Shown piece after piece: positions 41,878-50,462 of a stretch of 64,000 nt of DNA. Position numbers and translations under genes: made by a program. Source of the stretch: Methylobacterium nodulans ORS 2060 (GTDB lineage Bacteria; Pseudomonadota; Alphaproteobacteria; Rhizobiales; Beijerinckiaceae). The notes under the pieces are model-generated. The model saw only the letters and a program-made list of their open reading frames with translations. It did no database searches and had not been told where the DNA came from. Position 1 is the first letter of the stretch. Each line of letters opens with the position of its first letter. The DNA lies in assembly GCF_000022085.1 (NCBI RefSeq), contig NC_011894.1, positions 6,632,501 to 6,696,500 of the forward strand, read 5' to 3'.

Positions 41878-42954
41878 ATGCTCATCGCCGCCGCGGGCCT
41901 CACGGCCTTCGTCCGGGACATCTTCGTGGGGGAGGGCTGCTCGGCGGAGGAAGCCGGGCGAATCGGCCGCTATCTCGTCGCCGCGAACCTGACCGGCCAC
42001 GACAGCCACGGGGTCATCCGGGTGCCGCGCTACGTCGGCTGGCTGCGCGCGGGCGAGGTCGTGGCGGACCGCGCGCCCGAGGTGGTGAGCGACAGCGCGG
42101 CCTTCGTGCTGGTCGACGCGCATTACGGCTTCGGCCAGACCGCCGGCCCCTTCGCCACGGAACTCGGCATCGCCCGGGCGCGGCAGAACGGCGTCGCCAT
42201 CGTGGCGCTGCGCCATGCCGGCCATCTCGGCCGGATCGGCGAATGGGCCGAGCAGGCCGCCGCCGCCGGCCTCGTCTCGGTGCATTTCGTCAACGTGGCG
42301 GGGAGCCTTCTCGTCGCGCCCTTCGGCTCGGTGGATCGCCGCTTCTCGACCGCCCCCTTCGCGGCGGGCTTTCCGGTCGCCGGGGCCGAGCCGATCATCC
42401 TCGACTTCGCCACCTCGGCGGTGGCCGAGGGCAAGGTGCTGGTGGCCTCGCAGGGCGGCAAGCCGCTGCCCGAGGGCGTGCTGATCGAGCCCGACGGGCG
42501 GCTCAGCCGCGATCCCCGCACCCTGTTCGGCCCGATCGAGGGCACGGCGGAGCGCGACAGCCGCCGGGGCGAGGGGGCGATCCGGGCCTTCGGCGAGCAC
42601 AAGGGCTCGGGGCTGGCGCTGATGTGCGAACTCATCGCGGGCGCGCTCACCGGATCGGGCACGGCCGGCCCCGGCCCGAAGCGGTTCTGCAACGGGATGC
42701 TGTCGATCTACCTGACGCCGGAGGCCTTCGGCTCGGGCGACGCGATCGCCGCCGAGACCCGCACCTATCTCGACTTCTTCAAGAGCGCCCGCCCGGCCTC
42801 GCCGGACGGCGAGGTGCTGCTCCCCGGCGAGCCCGAGCGCCGCACGCGGGCGCAGCGCCTTGCCGAGGGCGTGCCGCTGCCCGATCCGGTCTGGGCGACG
42901 CTCCTCGATGCCGGCCGCCCGCACGGGCTCGACGGCGAGGCCTACCGGGCTTGA
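41878..42954 (+). CDS. Ldh2/malate-lactate-type NAD(P) dehydrogenase
   Basis: 358 residues of the Ldh_2 family (malate, ureidoglycolate, sulfolactate and delta1-piperideine-2-carboxylate reductases). Signatures: NLTGHDSHGVIRVPRYVGWL (about residues 39-58) with the substrate His, HAGHLGRIGEWAEQAAAAGL, LDFATSAVAEGKVLVASQGG and EHKGSGLALMCELIAGALTG. GGGAGGA lies just before ATG 41878; the longer upstream frame lacks conservation. It is divergent from the uptake operon, and probably oxidises or reduces the imported 2-hydroxy acid or its product. Confidence 0.88.
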   Translation: MLIAAAGLTAFVRDIFVGEGCSAEEAGRIGRYLVAANLTGHDSHGVIRVPRYVGWLRAGEVVADRAPEVVSDSAAFVLVDAHYGFGQTAGPFATELGIARARQNGVAIVALRHAGHLGRIGEWAEQAAAAGLVSVHFVNVAGSLLVAPFGSVDRRFSTAPFAAGFPVAGAEPIILDFATSAVAEGKVLVASQGGKPLPEGVLIEPDGRLSRDPRTLFGPIEGTAERDSRRGEGAIRAFGEHKGSGLALMCELIAGALTGSGTAGPGPKRFCNGMLSIYLTPEAFGSGDAIAAETRTYLDFFKSARPASPDGEVLLPGEPERRTRAQRLAEGVPLPDPVWATLLDAGRPHGLDGEAYRA

Positions 42955-42987
42955 GCCCGCCGGGGCTCGATCCCGGCGGGCTCAAGC
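42949..42987 (+). terminator. 16-bp hairpin over the dehydrogenase stop
   Basis: GCTTGAGCCCGCCGGG (42949-42964) pairs perfectly with CCCGGCGGGCTCAAGC (42972-42987), loop of 7. The TGA stop is within the left arm. No T run. Confidence 0.6.
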
Positions 42988-43060
42988 CCCCGTCCTCGAT
43001 CTGTCGCACCGCCCGAGGATAATCCCGCGGGCTTGACCGACGCCCGCGGGAGGCCGCTGC

Positions 43061-43882
43061 GTGACCCTGTCGATCCGTTGCCGCCTGGCCTGGGCCGGAT
43101 CCGTCCTCCTGGCGCTCCCGGCCCTCGCGCAGGAGCCTCCCGCCGACCGCCGGGTGCCGCTCGAGCCCGCATCCTGGCCCTTCACCGCCATCGGGCGGGT
43201 GAACGTGGTGAAGGGCCCGGCGCATCGCGGCCACTGCACCGGCACGCTGGTCGGCCCGCGCCACGTGCTCACCGCCGCCCATTGCCTGTTCGACGAGCGC
43301 CTGAACGGCTGGGTCAAGCCGCATCAGGTCCATTTCGTCGCGGGCCAGGCCCGCGACCGCTTCGCCGGGCATGCCGTCGCCGAGGCCCTGCGGATCGCCC
43401 CCGAATTCGACCTGCGCCGCGAGGCCCGCCCTGCGCCTCAGGGCATCGCCCAAGGAATCGCCCAAGAGATGATCCGGCGCGACTGGGCGATCATCACCCT
43501 GAGGGACGCGCTGCCCGACCTGAAGCCCGTGCCCTGGCGCGTCCTGCCCGGCGCGGACCTGCCGGGCGGCCTGCCCGGCGCCGTGATGGCGGTGGCGGGC
43601 TACGCCTTCGACCGGCCCTACCTGCCGGTGATCCATCGCGGCTGCGCGGTCCGGATCGACGCGCCCGTCCGCGGTCAGCTCACGGATCTGTGCGAGTCCG
43701 GCTCGGGCGAGTCCGGTGCACCCGTCCTGCTGCTGGAGCCGGACGGCGGCGCGGCGCTGGTCGGCATCCACACCGCCGTGCTCGGGGCCGAGCGGATCGG
43801 CACCGCCTACCGGGGCCGTATCGGGGCCGGCGTCGCCGCAAGCGTCTTCGCGCCCGTGCTGGAGGAGATGCTGAGGCGCTGA
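43061..43882 (+). CDS. secreted trypsin-like serine protease
   Basis: 273 residues. Signal peptide LAWAGSVLLALPALAQ, then a trypsin-fold domain with catalytic triad His74 (LTAAHCLF), Asp141 (RRDWAIITL) and Ser218 (GSGESGAPVL). The active-site motif is GESGAP instead of GDSGGP, but the nucleophile is present. A GIAQGIAQ micro-repeat lies before the Asp. It acts in the periplasm or outside; target unknown. The start is GTG. Monocistronic. Confidence 0.88.
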   Translation: MTLSIRCRLAWAGSVLLALPALAQEPPADRRVPLEPASWPFTAIGRVNVVKGPAHRGHCTGTLVGPRHVLTAAHCLFDERLNGWVKPHQVHFVAGQARDRFAGHAVAEALRIAPEFDLRREARPAPQGIAQGIAQEMIRRDWAIITLRDALPDLKPVPWRVLPGADLPGGLPGAVMAVAGYAFDRPYLPVIHRGCAVRIDAPVRGQLTDLCESGSGESGAPVLLLEPDGGAALVGIHTAVLGAERIGTAYRGRIGAGVAASVFAPVLEEMLRR

Positions 43883-43934
43883 GCGGGTCCGGAATTGGCG
43901 CTGGCAGCGCGGGGTGACGCAACACGGCGCTGCA

Positions 43935-44492
43935 TCAGCCCTCGAACCGGCCGAACACCACCTGGGTGTCGCCGTAGGTCCGGCGTTCCAGCTCCGAAAA
44001 ACCCGGCGGCAGCGCCAGCGGGGCGTTGGCGGCTTCCTCGACCACCGCGAGCGCCCCCGGCGCGAGCCAGCCGCCCGCCCGGCAGGCCTCCAGTGCCTTC
44101 GGGGCGAGGTCGCGCCCATAGGGCGGGTCGCAGAAGACGAGCCCGAACGGCTCGCCCGGCGGAGCCGCACCGAGCCGGGTCGCGTCGCGGCGGAAGAGAC
44201 GTGTCACGCCTCCGAGGCCGAGCGCCTCGACATTGCCGCGGATGGCGCCCCGCGCCTCCGCGCCCTCGTCCACCATCAGCGCGAAAGCGGCTCCCCGCGA
44301 CAGCGCCTCGAAGGCGAGCGCCCCCGTCCCAGCGAAGAGATCGAGCACCCGCGCGCCCGCGACCGGATCGTCATAGGCATGGGCGAGCACGTTGAAGACG
44401 GATTCGCGCAGGCGGTCCGAGGTCGGCCGGATCGCGTCGCTGCGCGGCCCCGTCAGGGCGCGGCCCCGCAGGGCGCCGCCGACGATCCGCAC
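43935..44492 (-). CDS. rsmD: 16S rRNA (guanine966-N2)-methyltransferase RsmD
   Basis: 185 residues. Begins MRIVGGALRGRALTGP with RPTSDRLRESVFNVL, the RsmD N-terminal signature. SAM motif LDLFAGTGALAFEALSRGA, and catalytic motif IV VFCDPPYG. It methylates G966 of 16S rRNA during 30S assembly. It follows the pseudouridine synthase gene by 3 bases, so the two form an rRNA-modification operon, as commonly seen. Confidence 0.95.
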   Translation of the reverse strand: MRIVGGALRGRALTGPRSDAIRPTSDRLRESVFNVLAHAYDDPVAGARVLDLFAGTGALAFEALSRGAAFALMVDEGAEARGAIRGNVEALGLGGVTRLFRRDATRLGAAPPGEPFGLVFCDPPYGRDLAPKALEACRAGGWLAPGALAVVEEAANAPLALPPGFSELERRTYGDTQVVFGRFEG

Positions 44493-44495
44493 GGC

Positions 44496-46226
44496 TCAGT
44501 GCCCGCGTGGCGGGCGCCCCCCGCGCGGCGGCCCTCCACGCGGCGGTCCGCCGCCCGGACGGCCGGCCCCCGCGGACGGACCCGCGCGGCCCCGCCCGCC
44601 CGGAGCGCCGCCCGGCCGGGCTCCGCCCTTGCCGGCCGGCTTGCCCGGGCCGGACCGGCCGCCGCTCTTGGCAAAGCCGCCCTTGCCGAAACCGCCCTTG
44701 CCGGAGCCCGGCGGGCCGCCTCCGAAGCCGCCCTTCGGGCCGCGCCGCTCGGGCGCCGCCCCCTCGGCGTACGGACGCCGCGCCGGGCGCTCCTCGCGGG
44801 CGCGGGGTGCCCGGTCGGGGCGCTCCGCCCGCGCGGGCCGCTCGCCCTCCTGTCGGCCTTCCGGCCGGTGCCGACCTTCGGGCCGGGGCCGACCTTCGGG
44901 CCGAAGCCGGCCTTCCGGCCGAGGGGGCCGGCTCGGCTCGGGGGCGGGCTCCGCCACGAGCCGCTCGACCACTACCCGGCGCTCGCCCGACGCGATGGCG
45001 CCGACCCGCTCGCGCGGGCGCTCGGCCGCCGCGGCCCGGGCCTCCTTGGGATCGCTGCTGCGCCGCCGCACCCGCGGCCGCGCCTCGCTTGCGGCCTCGG
45101 CCTCCGGATCGCGCCACACCATCCGGCGCGGCGCCGGGCCGGCCTCCGGCGTCCGGCTCCGTTCGGGCCGCGTGCCCGGACCGGGCGCCCGCCCGAATTG
45201 CGGCCGCGCGGGATCGCGTCCGCCCCTGGCGGGGCGCTCGCCCCACATCGGTCGCTCGCCCCACGCCGGGCGCTCGCCGCGGGCAGGCCGCCCCTCGCCG
45301 CGCCCCTGCGGGGCCTGGGCGGTCGCGGCCGCCGTCTTCCTGGCGCCCTTCGGCGAGCCGAAGGGCGCGATCGGCTCGCGTACCGGGCTCGTGAAGTCGA
45401 CGCCCGCCTGCTCGGCGAGCGCAGTGCCGAGCTGCTCCTTCAGCACCTTGGTGCGCACCTCCTCGACCAGCCCGACCTCCAGATCGCCGAGCTGGAACGG
45501 CCCGAAGGAGAGCCGGATCAGCCGGTTCACCGAGAGGCCGAGATGCTCCAGGATCCGCTTGACCTCGCGGTTCTTCCCCTCGCGCAGGCCGAGCGTCAGC
45601 CAGACGTTGTCGCCCTGCTGCCGGTCGATGGAGGCCTCGATCGGGCCGTACTCCATGCCGTCGATGGTGACGCCGTCGCGCAGCCGGTCGAGCTGCGCCT
45701 GGTCGATGTCGCCATAGGCCCGCACCCGGTAGCGGCGCAGCCAGCCGGTCTCCGGATGGGCGATGACCTTGGCGAGGCCGCCGTCATTGGTGAGGAGCAG
45801 GAGCCCCTCGGTGTTGATGTCGAGCCGGCCGACCGCCACCACCCGCGGCAGATCCTCGGGCAGGATCTCGAACACGGTCTGGCGGCCCTCCGGGTCGCGG
45901 GCCGTCGTCACCACGCCCCGCGGCTTGTGGAAGATCCACAGCCGCGTGCGCTCGCGGACGGGCAGGGGCTCGCCGTCGACGGTGATCCGGTCGTTGGGGC
46001 CGACATTCACGGCCGGAGAGGTCAGGGTCTCGCCGTTCAGGGTCACCCGTCCCTCCAGGATCATCGCCTCCGCGTCGCGCCGCGAGGCGATGCCCGCCCG
46101 CGCGATGACCTTGGCGATGCGCTCGGGCTCGGAAGGGGCCGGTGCGGGAGCCGGAGCCGGGTCAGGCTCGCCCGTCCCGCGGCGGCGCCTGGGCCCGCGG
46201 GGCTCGTGGTCGTTGCTGTCGCTCAT
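44496..46226 (-). CDS. RluB-type 23S rRNA pseudouridine synthase with long disordered tail
   Basis: 576 residues, about twice the usual RluB/RsuA size. An N-terminal low-complexity Ala/Pro segment precedes an S4 RNA-binding domain (ERIAKVIARAGIASRRDAEA). The synthase domain has the catalytic motif VAVGRLDINTEGLLLLTNDG and KNREVKRILEHLGLSVNRL. From about residue 285 the protein is an Arg/Pro/Gly-rich tail of nearly 290 residues, ending RGGPPRGGPPRGGRPPRGH. Such tails bind RNA or ribosomes. It makes pseudouridine in 23S rRNA. Followed by rsmD. Confidence 0.92.
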   Translation of the reverse strand: MSDSNDHEPRGPRRRRGTGEPDPAPAPAPAPSEPERIAKVIARAGIASRRDAEAMILEGRVTLNGETLTSPAVNVGPNDRITVDGEPLPVRERTRLWIFHKPRGVVTTARDPEGRQTVFEILPEDLPRVVAVGRLDINTEGLLLLTNDGGLAKVIAHPETGWLRRYRVRAYGDIDQAQLDRLRDGVTIDGMEYGPIEASIDRQQGDNVWLTLGLREGKNREVKRILEHLGLSVNRLIRLSFGPFQLGDLEVGLVEEVRTKVLKEQLGTALAEQAGVDFTSPVREPIAPFGSPKGARKTAAATAQAPQGRGEGRPARGERPAWGERPMWGERPARGGRDPARPQFGRAPGPGTRPERSRTPEAGPAPRRMVWRDPEAEAASEARPRVRRRSSDPKEARAAAAERPRERVGAIASGERRVVVERLVAEPAPEPSRPPRPEGRLRPEGRPRPEGRHRPEGRQEGERPARAERPDRAPRAREERPARRPYAEGAAPERRGPKGGFGGGPPGSGKGGFGKGGFAKSGGRSGPGKPAGKGGARPGGAPGGRGRAGPSAGAGRPGGGPPRGGPPRGGRPPRGH

Positions 46227-46270
46227 ACGTGCCTGATACCAGAGCGGATTCCTTTGCGCGAGCGGGGCCG

Positions 46271-46747
46271 ATGGGCGAATCGTCAGAACCGCAGACCCGG
46301 ATCCGCCCCGATCCCCTCGGGCTCGCCTTCGAGGCCGCCCGCGCCGCAGCGGCGGCCGGCGAGGTGCCGGTCGGCGCGGTCGTGATGCGCGGCGGGACCG
46401 TGCTCGCGGTGGCGGGCAACCGCCCGCGGGCCCTGCGGGACCCGACCGCCCATGCGGAGATCCTGGCGATCCGGGCCGCCTGTCAGGCGATCGGCGACGA
46501 GCGGCTCGCGGGCTGCGACCTCTACGTCACACTCGAACCCTGCGCCATGTGCGCGGGGGCGATCAGCTTCGCGCGCATCCGCCGGCTCTACTTCGCCGCC
46601 GCCGATCCCAAGGGCGGCGCCGTCGAGAACGGGCCGCGGCTGTTCTCCCAGCCCACCTGCCATCACGCCCCCGAGGTCTATGGCGGCCTGCGCGAGGCCG
46701 AGGCGGCGGCCCTGCTGCGGGATTTCTTTCGCGAGCGGCGGGACTGA
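46271..46747 (+). CDS. tadA: tRNA adenosine(34) deaminase TadA
   Basis: 158 residues. Zinc-dependent deaminase with [10 protein letters not shown] (His61, catalytic Glu63) and [16 protein letters not shown] (Cys91, Cys94). It converts A34 to inosine in tRNA-Arg(ACG), needed to read CGN codons. The family's [10 protein letters not shown] motif is present. Divergent from the pseudouridine synthase gene across 44 bases. Confidence 0.95.
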   Translation: MGESSEPQTRIRPDPLGLAFEAARAAAAAGEVPVGAVVMRGGTVLAVAGNRPRALRDPTAHAEILAIRAACQAIGDERLAGCDLYVTLEPCAMCAGAISFARIRRLYFAAADPKGGAVENGPRLFSQPTCHHAPEVYGGLREAEAAALLRDFFRERRD

Positions 46748-46759
46748 CCGGAGGCCGCA

Positions 46760-46770
46760 CCCCCCCCCCC
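46760..46770. repeat. C11 homopolymer run
   Basis: Eleven consecutive cytosines between tadA and the mntH promoter, outside any gene. Such runs are prone to length change or sequencing error. Confidence 0.8.
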
Positions 46771-46826
46771 GCGGGCCCCGGGGCATTCCGTCCCTCCGGC
46801 ATCCCGATCCAGCCTTGTCGATTGAT

Positions 46827-46842
46827 TATAGCAAAGGCTATA
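46827..46842. promoter_or_regulatory. MntR box upstream of mntH
   Basis: TATAGC-AAAG-GCTATA is a perfect palindrome with the same core (TAGCAAAGGCTA) as the Escherichia coli MntR box. It overlaps the likely -10 (TATATA, 46839-46844) with TTGTCG (46815-46820) as a -35. MntR with bound Mn would block transcription, giving mntH expression only when manganese is scarce. Confidence 0.85.
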
Positions 46843-46871
46843 TATGGTGCCGCAGCAGGAGCGCGGGACGG

Positions 46872-48206
46872 ATGCGGGACGGATCGGCGTGGCAATTCGG
46901 GAAGCTCGGGACGGAGCCGAGCCTCGGGCGCATGAACGGGAGCGTGGCGGTCGCGGGCTCGGGCACTTGGCTCCGGCGCCTCCTGGCCTTCCTGGGACCA
47001 GGCTACATGGTCTCGGTCGGCTACATGGACCCGGGCAACTGGGCCACCGACATCGCGGGCGGCGCCCGCTTCGGCTACACGCTGCTCGCCGTCATCCTGC
47101 TGTCGAACCTGATGGCAATCGTGCTGCAGGCCCTCGCCGCCCGGCTCGGCATCGCCACCGGCCGCGACCTCGCCCAGGCCTGCCGCGACCATTATCCGCG
47201 ACCGGTCGGCCTCGCCCTCTGGGCCGCCTGCGAGACGGCGATCATCGCCTGCGACCTCGCCGAGGTGATCGGCACCGCCATCGCCCTGAAGCTGCTCTTC
47301 GGCCTGCCGCTCCTCTGGGGCGTGATCCTGACGGCCCTCGACGTGCTGCTGATCCTGGTCCTGATGCAGCGGGGCTTCCGGGCGCTGGAAGCCTTCGTGA
47401 TCGCGCTCCTCGCGATCATCTTCCTCTGCTTCGGCGCGCAGATCGCGCTCGCCGCCCCGCCGGTGCGGGCGGTGCTCGCCGGCTTCCTGCCGAGCCCCAC
47501 CATCGTCACCGATCCGGCCGCCCTCTACATCGCCATCGGCATCCTCGGCGCGACCGTGATGCCCCACAACCTCTACCTCCACTCCGCCATCGTGCAGACG
47601 CGGGCCTATCCGCGCACCGAGGCCGGGCGCCGGGCGGCCCTGCGCTTCGCGGTGACCGATTCGACCATCGCCCTCATGCTGGCGCTGTTCGTGAATGCGG
47701 CGATCCTGATCATGGCGGCGAGCGTGTTCCACGCGGCCGGGCGCACGGATGTCGAGGAGATCGAGCAGGCCCACGAGCTGCTCTCGCCGCTCCTCGGGGT
47801 CGGCCTGGCCTCGACCCTGTTCGCGGTGGCGCTGCTCGCCTCGGGCCTCAACTCCACGGTCACCGCGACCCTCGCGGGTCAGATCGTCATGGAGGGATTC
47901 CTGCGGCTGCGCCTCGCCCCGTGGCTGCGCCGCCTCCTCACCCGCGCCGTCGCGGTCGTGCCGGTCGTCGCGGTCACGGCCCTCTACGGCGACCAGGGCA
48001 CCGCCAAGCTCCTGGTGCTGAGCCAGGTCGTGCTCTCGATGCAGCTCCCCTTCGCGGTGATCCCGCTCGTGCGCTTCGTCTCGGATCCGGCGAAGATGGG
48101 CGCCCTCGTCATCCCGGGCTGGCTCAAGGGCCTGTCCTGGGCCATCGCCGCGCTGATCGTGGCGCTCAACCTCAAGCTTCTGGCCGACACCGTCTTGGGA
48201 GCGTGA
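46872..48206 (+). CDS. mntH: manganese/divalent-metal transporter MntH (Nramp)
   Basis: 444 residues, 11 membrane spans. The Nramp metal site is seen in [15 protein letters not shown] (span 1, Asp and Asn ligands) and [20 protein letters not shown] (span 6, with the conserved Met-Pro-His-Asn). It takes up Mn2+ (and Fe2+) with protons across the inner membrane. Start ATG 46872 is preferred over 46932 because [13 protein letters not shown], common to homologs, lies between. An MntR box precedes it. Monocistronic. Confidence 0.94.
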   Translation: MRDGSAWQFGKLGTEPSLGRMNGSVAVAGSGTWLRRLLAFLGPGYMVSVGYMDPGNWATDIAGGARFGYTLLAVILLSNLMAIVLQALAARLGIATGRDLAQACRDHYPRPVGLALWAACETAIIACDLAEVIGTAIALKLLFGLPLLWGVILTALDVLLILVLMQRGFRALEAFVIALLAIIFLCFGAQIALAAPPVRAVLAGFLPSPTIVTDPAALYIAIGILGATVMPHNLYLHSAIVQTRAYPRTEAGRRAALRFAVTDSTIALMLALFVNAAILIMAASVFHAAGRTDVEEIEQAHELLSPLLGVGLASTLFAVALLASGLNSTVTATLAGQIVMEGFLRLRLAPWLRRLLTRAVAVVPVVAVTALYGDQGTAKLLVLSQVVLSMQLPFAVIPLVRFVSDPAKMGALVIPGWLKGLSWAIAALIVALNLKLLADTVLGA

Positions 48207-48314
48207 CCCTGGGGGCGTGACGCGGCGGTAAGGCGACAGCGTCCAACTCGGCCGGAACATGCCGGGGTGCTAAGGACTTACGTCTTCGCGCTTCCTTACG
48301 ACCGTGACGATCCG

Positions 48315-49154
48315 ATGAAGATCAGGGCAGGCTATTCGATCGCCTTCGACACGCTCGCGCCGACGCCGATGGTGTTGATGCTGAGCCTGCATCCCTCCCG
48401 CGCAGCCGACCTGCTGACGCCCGAGACGATCACCGTCGATCCGCCGGTCCCGGCCCGGCAGTTCCGCGACGGCTTCGGCAATGTCTGCACCCGCATCCTC
48501 GCGCCGGCGGGGCGGATCAGCCTGGCGGCGGATATGATTGTGCGGGATTCCGGCCTGCCGGACCTGCAGGCCCCGGACGCCCGCCAGCTTCCCGTGGCGG
48601 ACCTGCCCGACGACGTGCTGCCCTACCTCCTCGGCAGCCGCTATTGCGACACCGACAAGCTCGGCAGCTTCGCCTGGGCGCAATTCGGCGCAACGCCCGA
48701 GGGCTGGGCGCGGGTGCAGGCGATCGTCGACTTCGTCCACCGGCACATCCGCTTCGACTACCTGCAGGCGGACGCGACCCGCAGCGCCTTCGAGGCCTTC
48801 GAGCAGCGCCGCGGCGTCTGCCGGGACTTCGCCCATCTGGCGATCGCCTTCTGCCGCTGCATGAACATCCCGGCCCGCTACTGCACCGGCTATCTCGGCG
48901 ACATCGGCGTGCCGCCTTTGCCCGACCCGATGGATTTCTCGGCCTGGTTCGAGGCGTATCTCGACGGGCGCTGGTACACGTTCGACGCCCGCCACAACCG
49001 GCCGCGCATCGGGCGCATCCTGATGGCCCGCGGGCGCGACGCCACCGACGTCGCGCTCACCACGAGCTTCGGGCAGGCGCAGCTCGCCGCCTTCGAGGTC
49101 CATACGGACGAGGTGTCGGAGGACAAGGCCCGCGGGCTGGTGCGGGCGGCCTGA
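48315..49154 (+). CDS. transglutaminase-like cysteine protease domain protein
   Basis: 279 residues, cytoplasmic. The N-terminal beta domain (KIRAGYSIAFDTLAPTPMVL) is typical of bacterial transglutaminase-like proteins. The core has Cys169 in RRGVCRDFAHLAIAF, with a His/Asp pair in DFSAWFEAYLDGRWYTFDAR. The family acts as proteases or cross-linking enzymes, often next to peptide-ligase genes; no such partner is nearby. The 3' end directly abuts an ABC-permease gene fragment. ATG 48315 is used because MKIRAGY begins the domain. Confidence 0.85.
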   Translation: MKIRAGYSIAFDTLAPTPMVLMLSLHPSRAADLLTPETITVDPPVPARQFRDGFGNVCTRILAPAGRISLAADMIVRDSGLPDLQAPDARQLPVADLPDDVLPYLLGSRYCDTDKLGSFAWAQFGATPEGWARVQAIVDFVHRHIRFDYLQADATRSAFEAFEQRRGVCRDFAHLAIAFCRCMNIPARYCTGYLGDIGVPPLPDPMDFSAWFEAYLDGRWYTFDARHNRPRIGRILMARGRDATDVALTTSFGQAQLAAFEVHTDEVSEDKARGLVRAA

Positions 49155-49237
49155 CCCTCGTCGGCGTGTTCTTCGGCTTCTATCCAGCGCGGCGCGCGGC
49201 GCAGCTCGACCCGATCGAGGCCCTGCGGCGGGAATAG
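49148..49237 (+). pseudogene. remnant: C-terminus of a MacB/FtsX-type ABC permease
   Basis: Frame 2 encodes LTLVGVFFGFYPARRAAQLD then PIEALRRE and a TAG stop. This is the characteristic end of MacB-like ABC permeases (last membrane span, then YPARRAAxLDPIEALR). Nothing of the rest of such a gene lies upstream; instead the transglutaminase reading frame runs into it and stops 4 bases within. The remaining gene was probably deleted. Confidence 0.75.
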
Positions 49238-49340
49238 AGCATCGGACCCGAAAGTGAGAACCGGTTTCGGGAAAAATCCGATGCTCAGACAAAGAGATAG
49301 AGTGGTGGTCCTGATTCCATCATAGCGTCCGCCACTCTAT
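49237..49340. repeat. two adjacent inverted repeats (family 2)
   Basis: GAGCATCGGA (49237-49246) pairs with TCCGATGCTC (49277-49286), enclosing CCCGAAA/TTTCGGG and ACCGG. A second pair, ATAGAGTGGTGG (49297-49308) and CCGCCACTCTAT (49329-49340), follows with one mismatch. The first is the GAGCAT...ACCGG...ATGCTC repeat common in Hyphomicrobiales intergenic DNA. It lies between the permease remnant and the GNAT stop. Confidence 0.75.
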
Positions 49341-49344
49341 AGGC

Positions 49345-50205
49345 TCAGTAGAAAACGGACGGCATATAGGGCCGATCTGGTTCCCGGTATTTGCCCATCG
49401 TCATGAGCGTCATCGGCTTGACCGCCTTCAGGCCCTGATCCAGGCACCAGCTCAGGAGTGCCTTTTGCCGCGTTGGCAGCAGGAACGACACGGATGCGGC
49501 TGTGGTTGCTGCTCCCAGGATGAGCGCCTGCATGTCATTCTCGGATTCCGCGACACCGTGGTTGGCGATCCAGAAACTCGGAGCCGTCATATAGGCCGTT
49601 ATGCGGCCATCCCGCTCCGCGACCAGCGGCGCCAGAAGGCGTACCGCTTCTGTAAGCTCATGGTAGCGAGATATGTCGTGGACCCTGGTGCAGAGTGCAT
49701 CGCACGCATCGAGGTCCCGCTCTGTCATGGGGCGGACGACAAGGTCCGCTGGTGGACTTCCCGCCGGCCTTCCGGCCATCACAAGTACTGGCTCGCGGAC
49801 TTCGAAGCCGAGCGAGGCATAGAGGGCGTACGAGCGCATGTTGAAGGCATCCTGAAGGAGTCGGATGCCCGCTGCTCCGTTCGCACGATCGACCACGGCC
49901 TGCATCAGCCGCCGCCCGATGCCTGAGCCCTGCGCTTTCGGGTCGACGGTAATCGGGCCAACACCGCGAATGGTATCTCCCTCCGACAGAAAGTTGGAAC
50001 CGACCACTTGCCCGTCCACTTCAGCGACGACGCCGAAAACCGACGGGTTGGAGATCAGGGCCTCGGCCAGTCCGAGCGCGGGTTCGATCGATGGAAAATC
50101 GGGCGGGAAGCCATGGCTGCCCGCGATATGTTCAAAGGCGTGGTAGAGGATGTGGCCGCAAGCCTTGGCGTCCGACGGCATTGCAGCCCGAATATGCGTG
50201 ATCAT
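49345..50205 (-). CDS. GNAT family N-acetyltransferase (double-domain length)
   Basis: 286 residues. The acetyl-CoA site is VDPKAQGSGIGRRLMQAVVD (about residues 87-106), followed by LYASLGFEVREPVLVM. After residue 155 a second, degenerate domain (RPMTERDLDACDALCTRVHD) continues, without a clear CoA motif. The acceptor is unknown. Codon use is less GC-rich than the neighbours. The 257 gene-free bases upstream (50206-50462) are also AT-richer and hold only its presumed promoter. Confidence 0.8.
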   Translation of the reverse strand: MITHIRAAMPSDAKACGHILYHAFEHIAGSHGFPPDFPSIEPALGLAEALISNPSVFGVVAEVDGQVVGSNFLSEGDTIRGVGPITVDPKAQGSGIGRRLMQAVVDRANGAAGIRLLQDAFNMRSYALYASLGFEVREPVLVMAGRPAGSPPADLVVRPMTERDLDACDALCTRVHDISRYHELTEAVRLLAPLVAERDGRITAYMTAPSFWIANHGVAESENDMQALILGAATTAASVSFLLPTRQKALLSWCLDQGLKAVKPMTLMTMGKYREPDRPYMPSVFY

Positions 50206-50462
50206 GATGGCCTCTGTTCAGTGGGATGCCAATCGCAGAGGAGCAGCCTATCCTCTCGACCGCGCAATCGATGCGATATGAAACGGCAAAGCATCTTGCA
50301 ACGCCACTATTGTTTCTGGTGCTCTGCCGGGCGGGAATGCATATTCTTTTGCTCTGTCGTAACGATCCCTCATCGCCTGACGATCAATTGCTTGACCGCT
50401 TGTTTCGGTTTGTCAGTTTCTGCGATGGACTTGATTACCATACAAGGGCTCATAGGCCGGAG

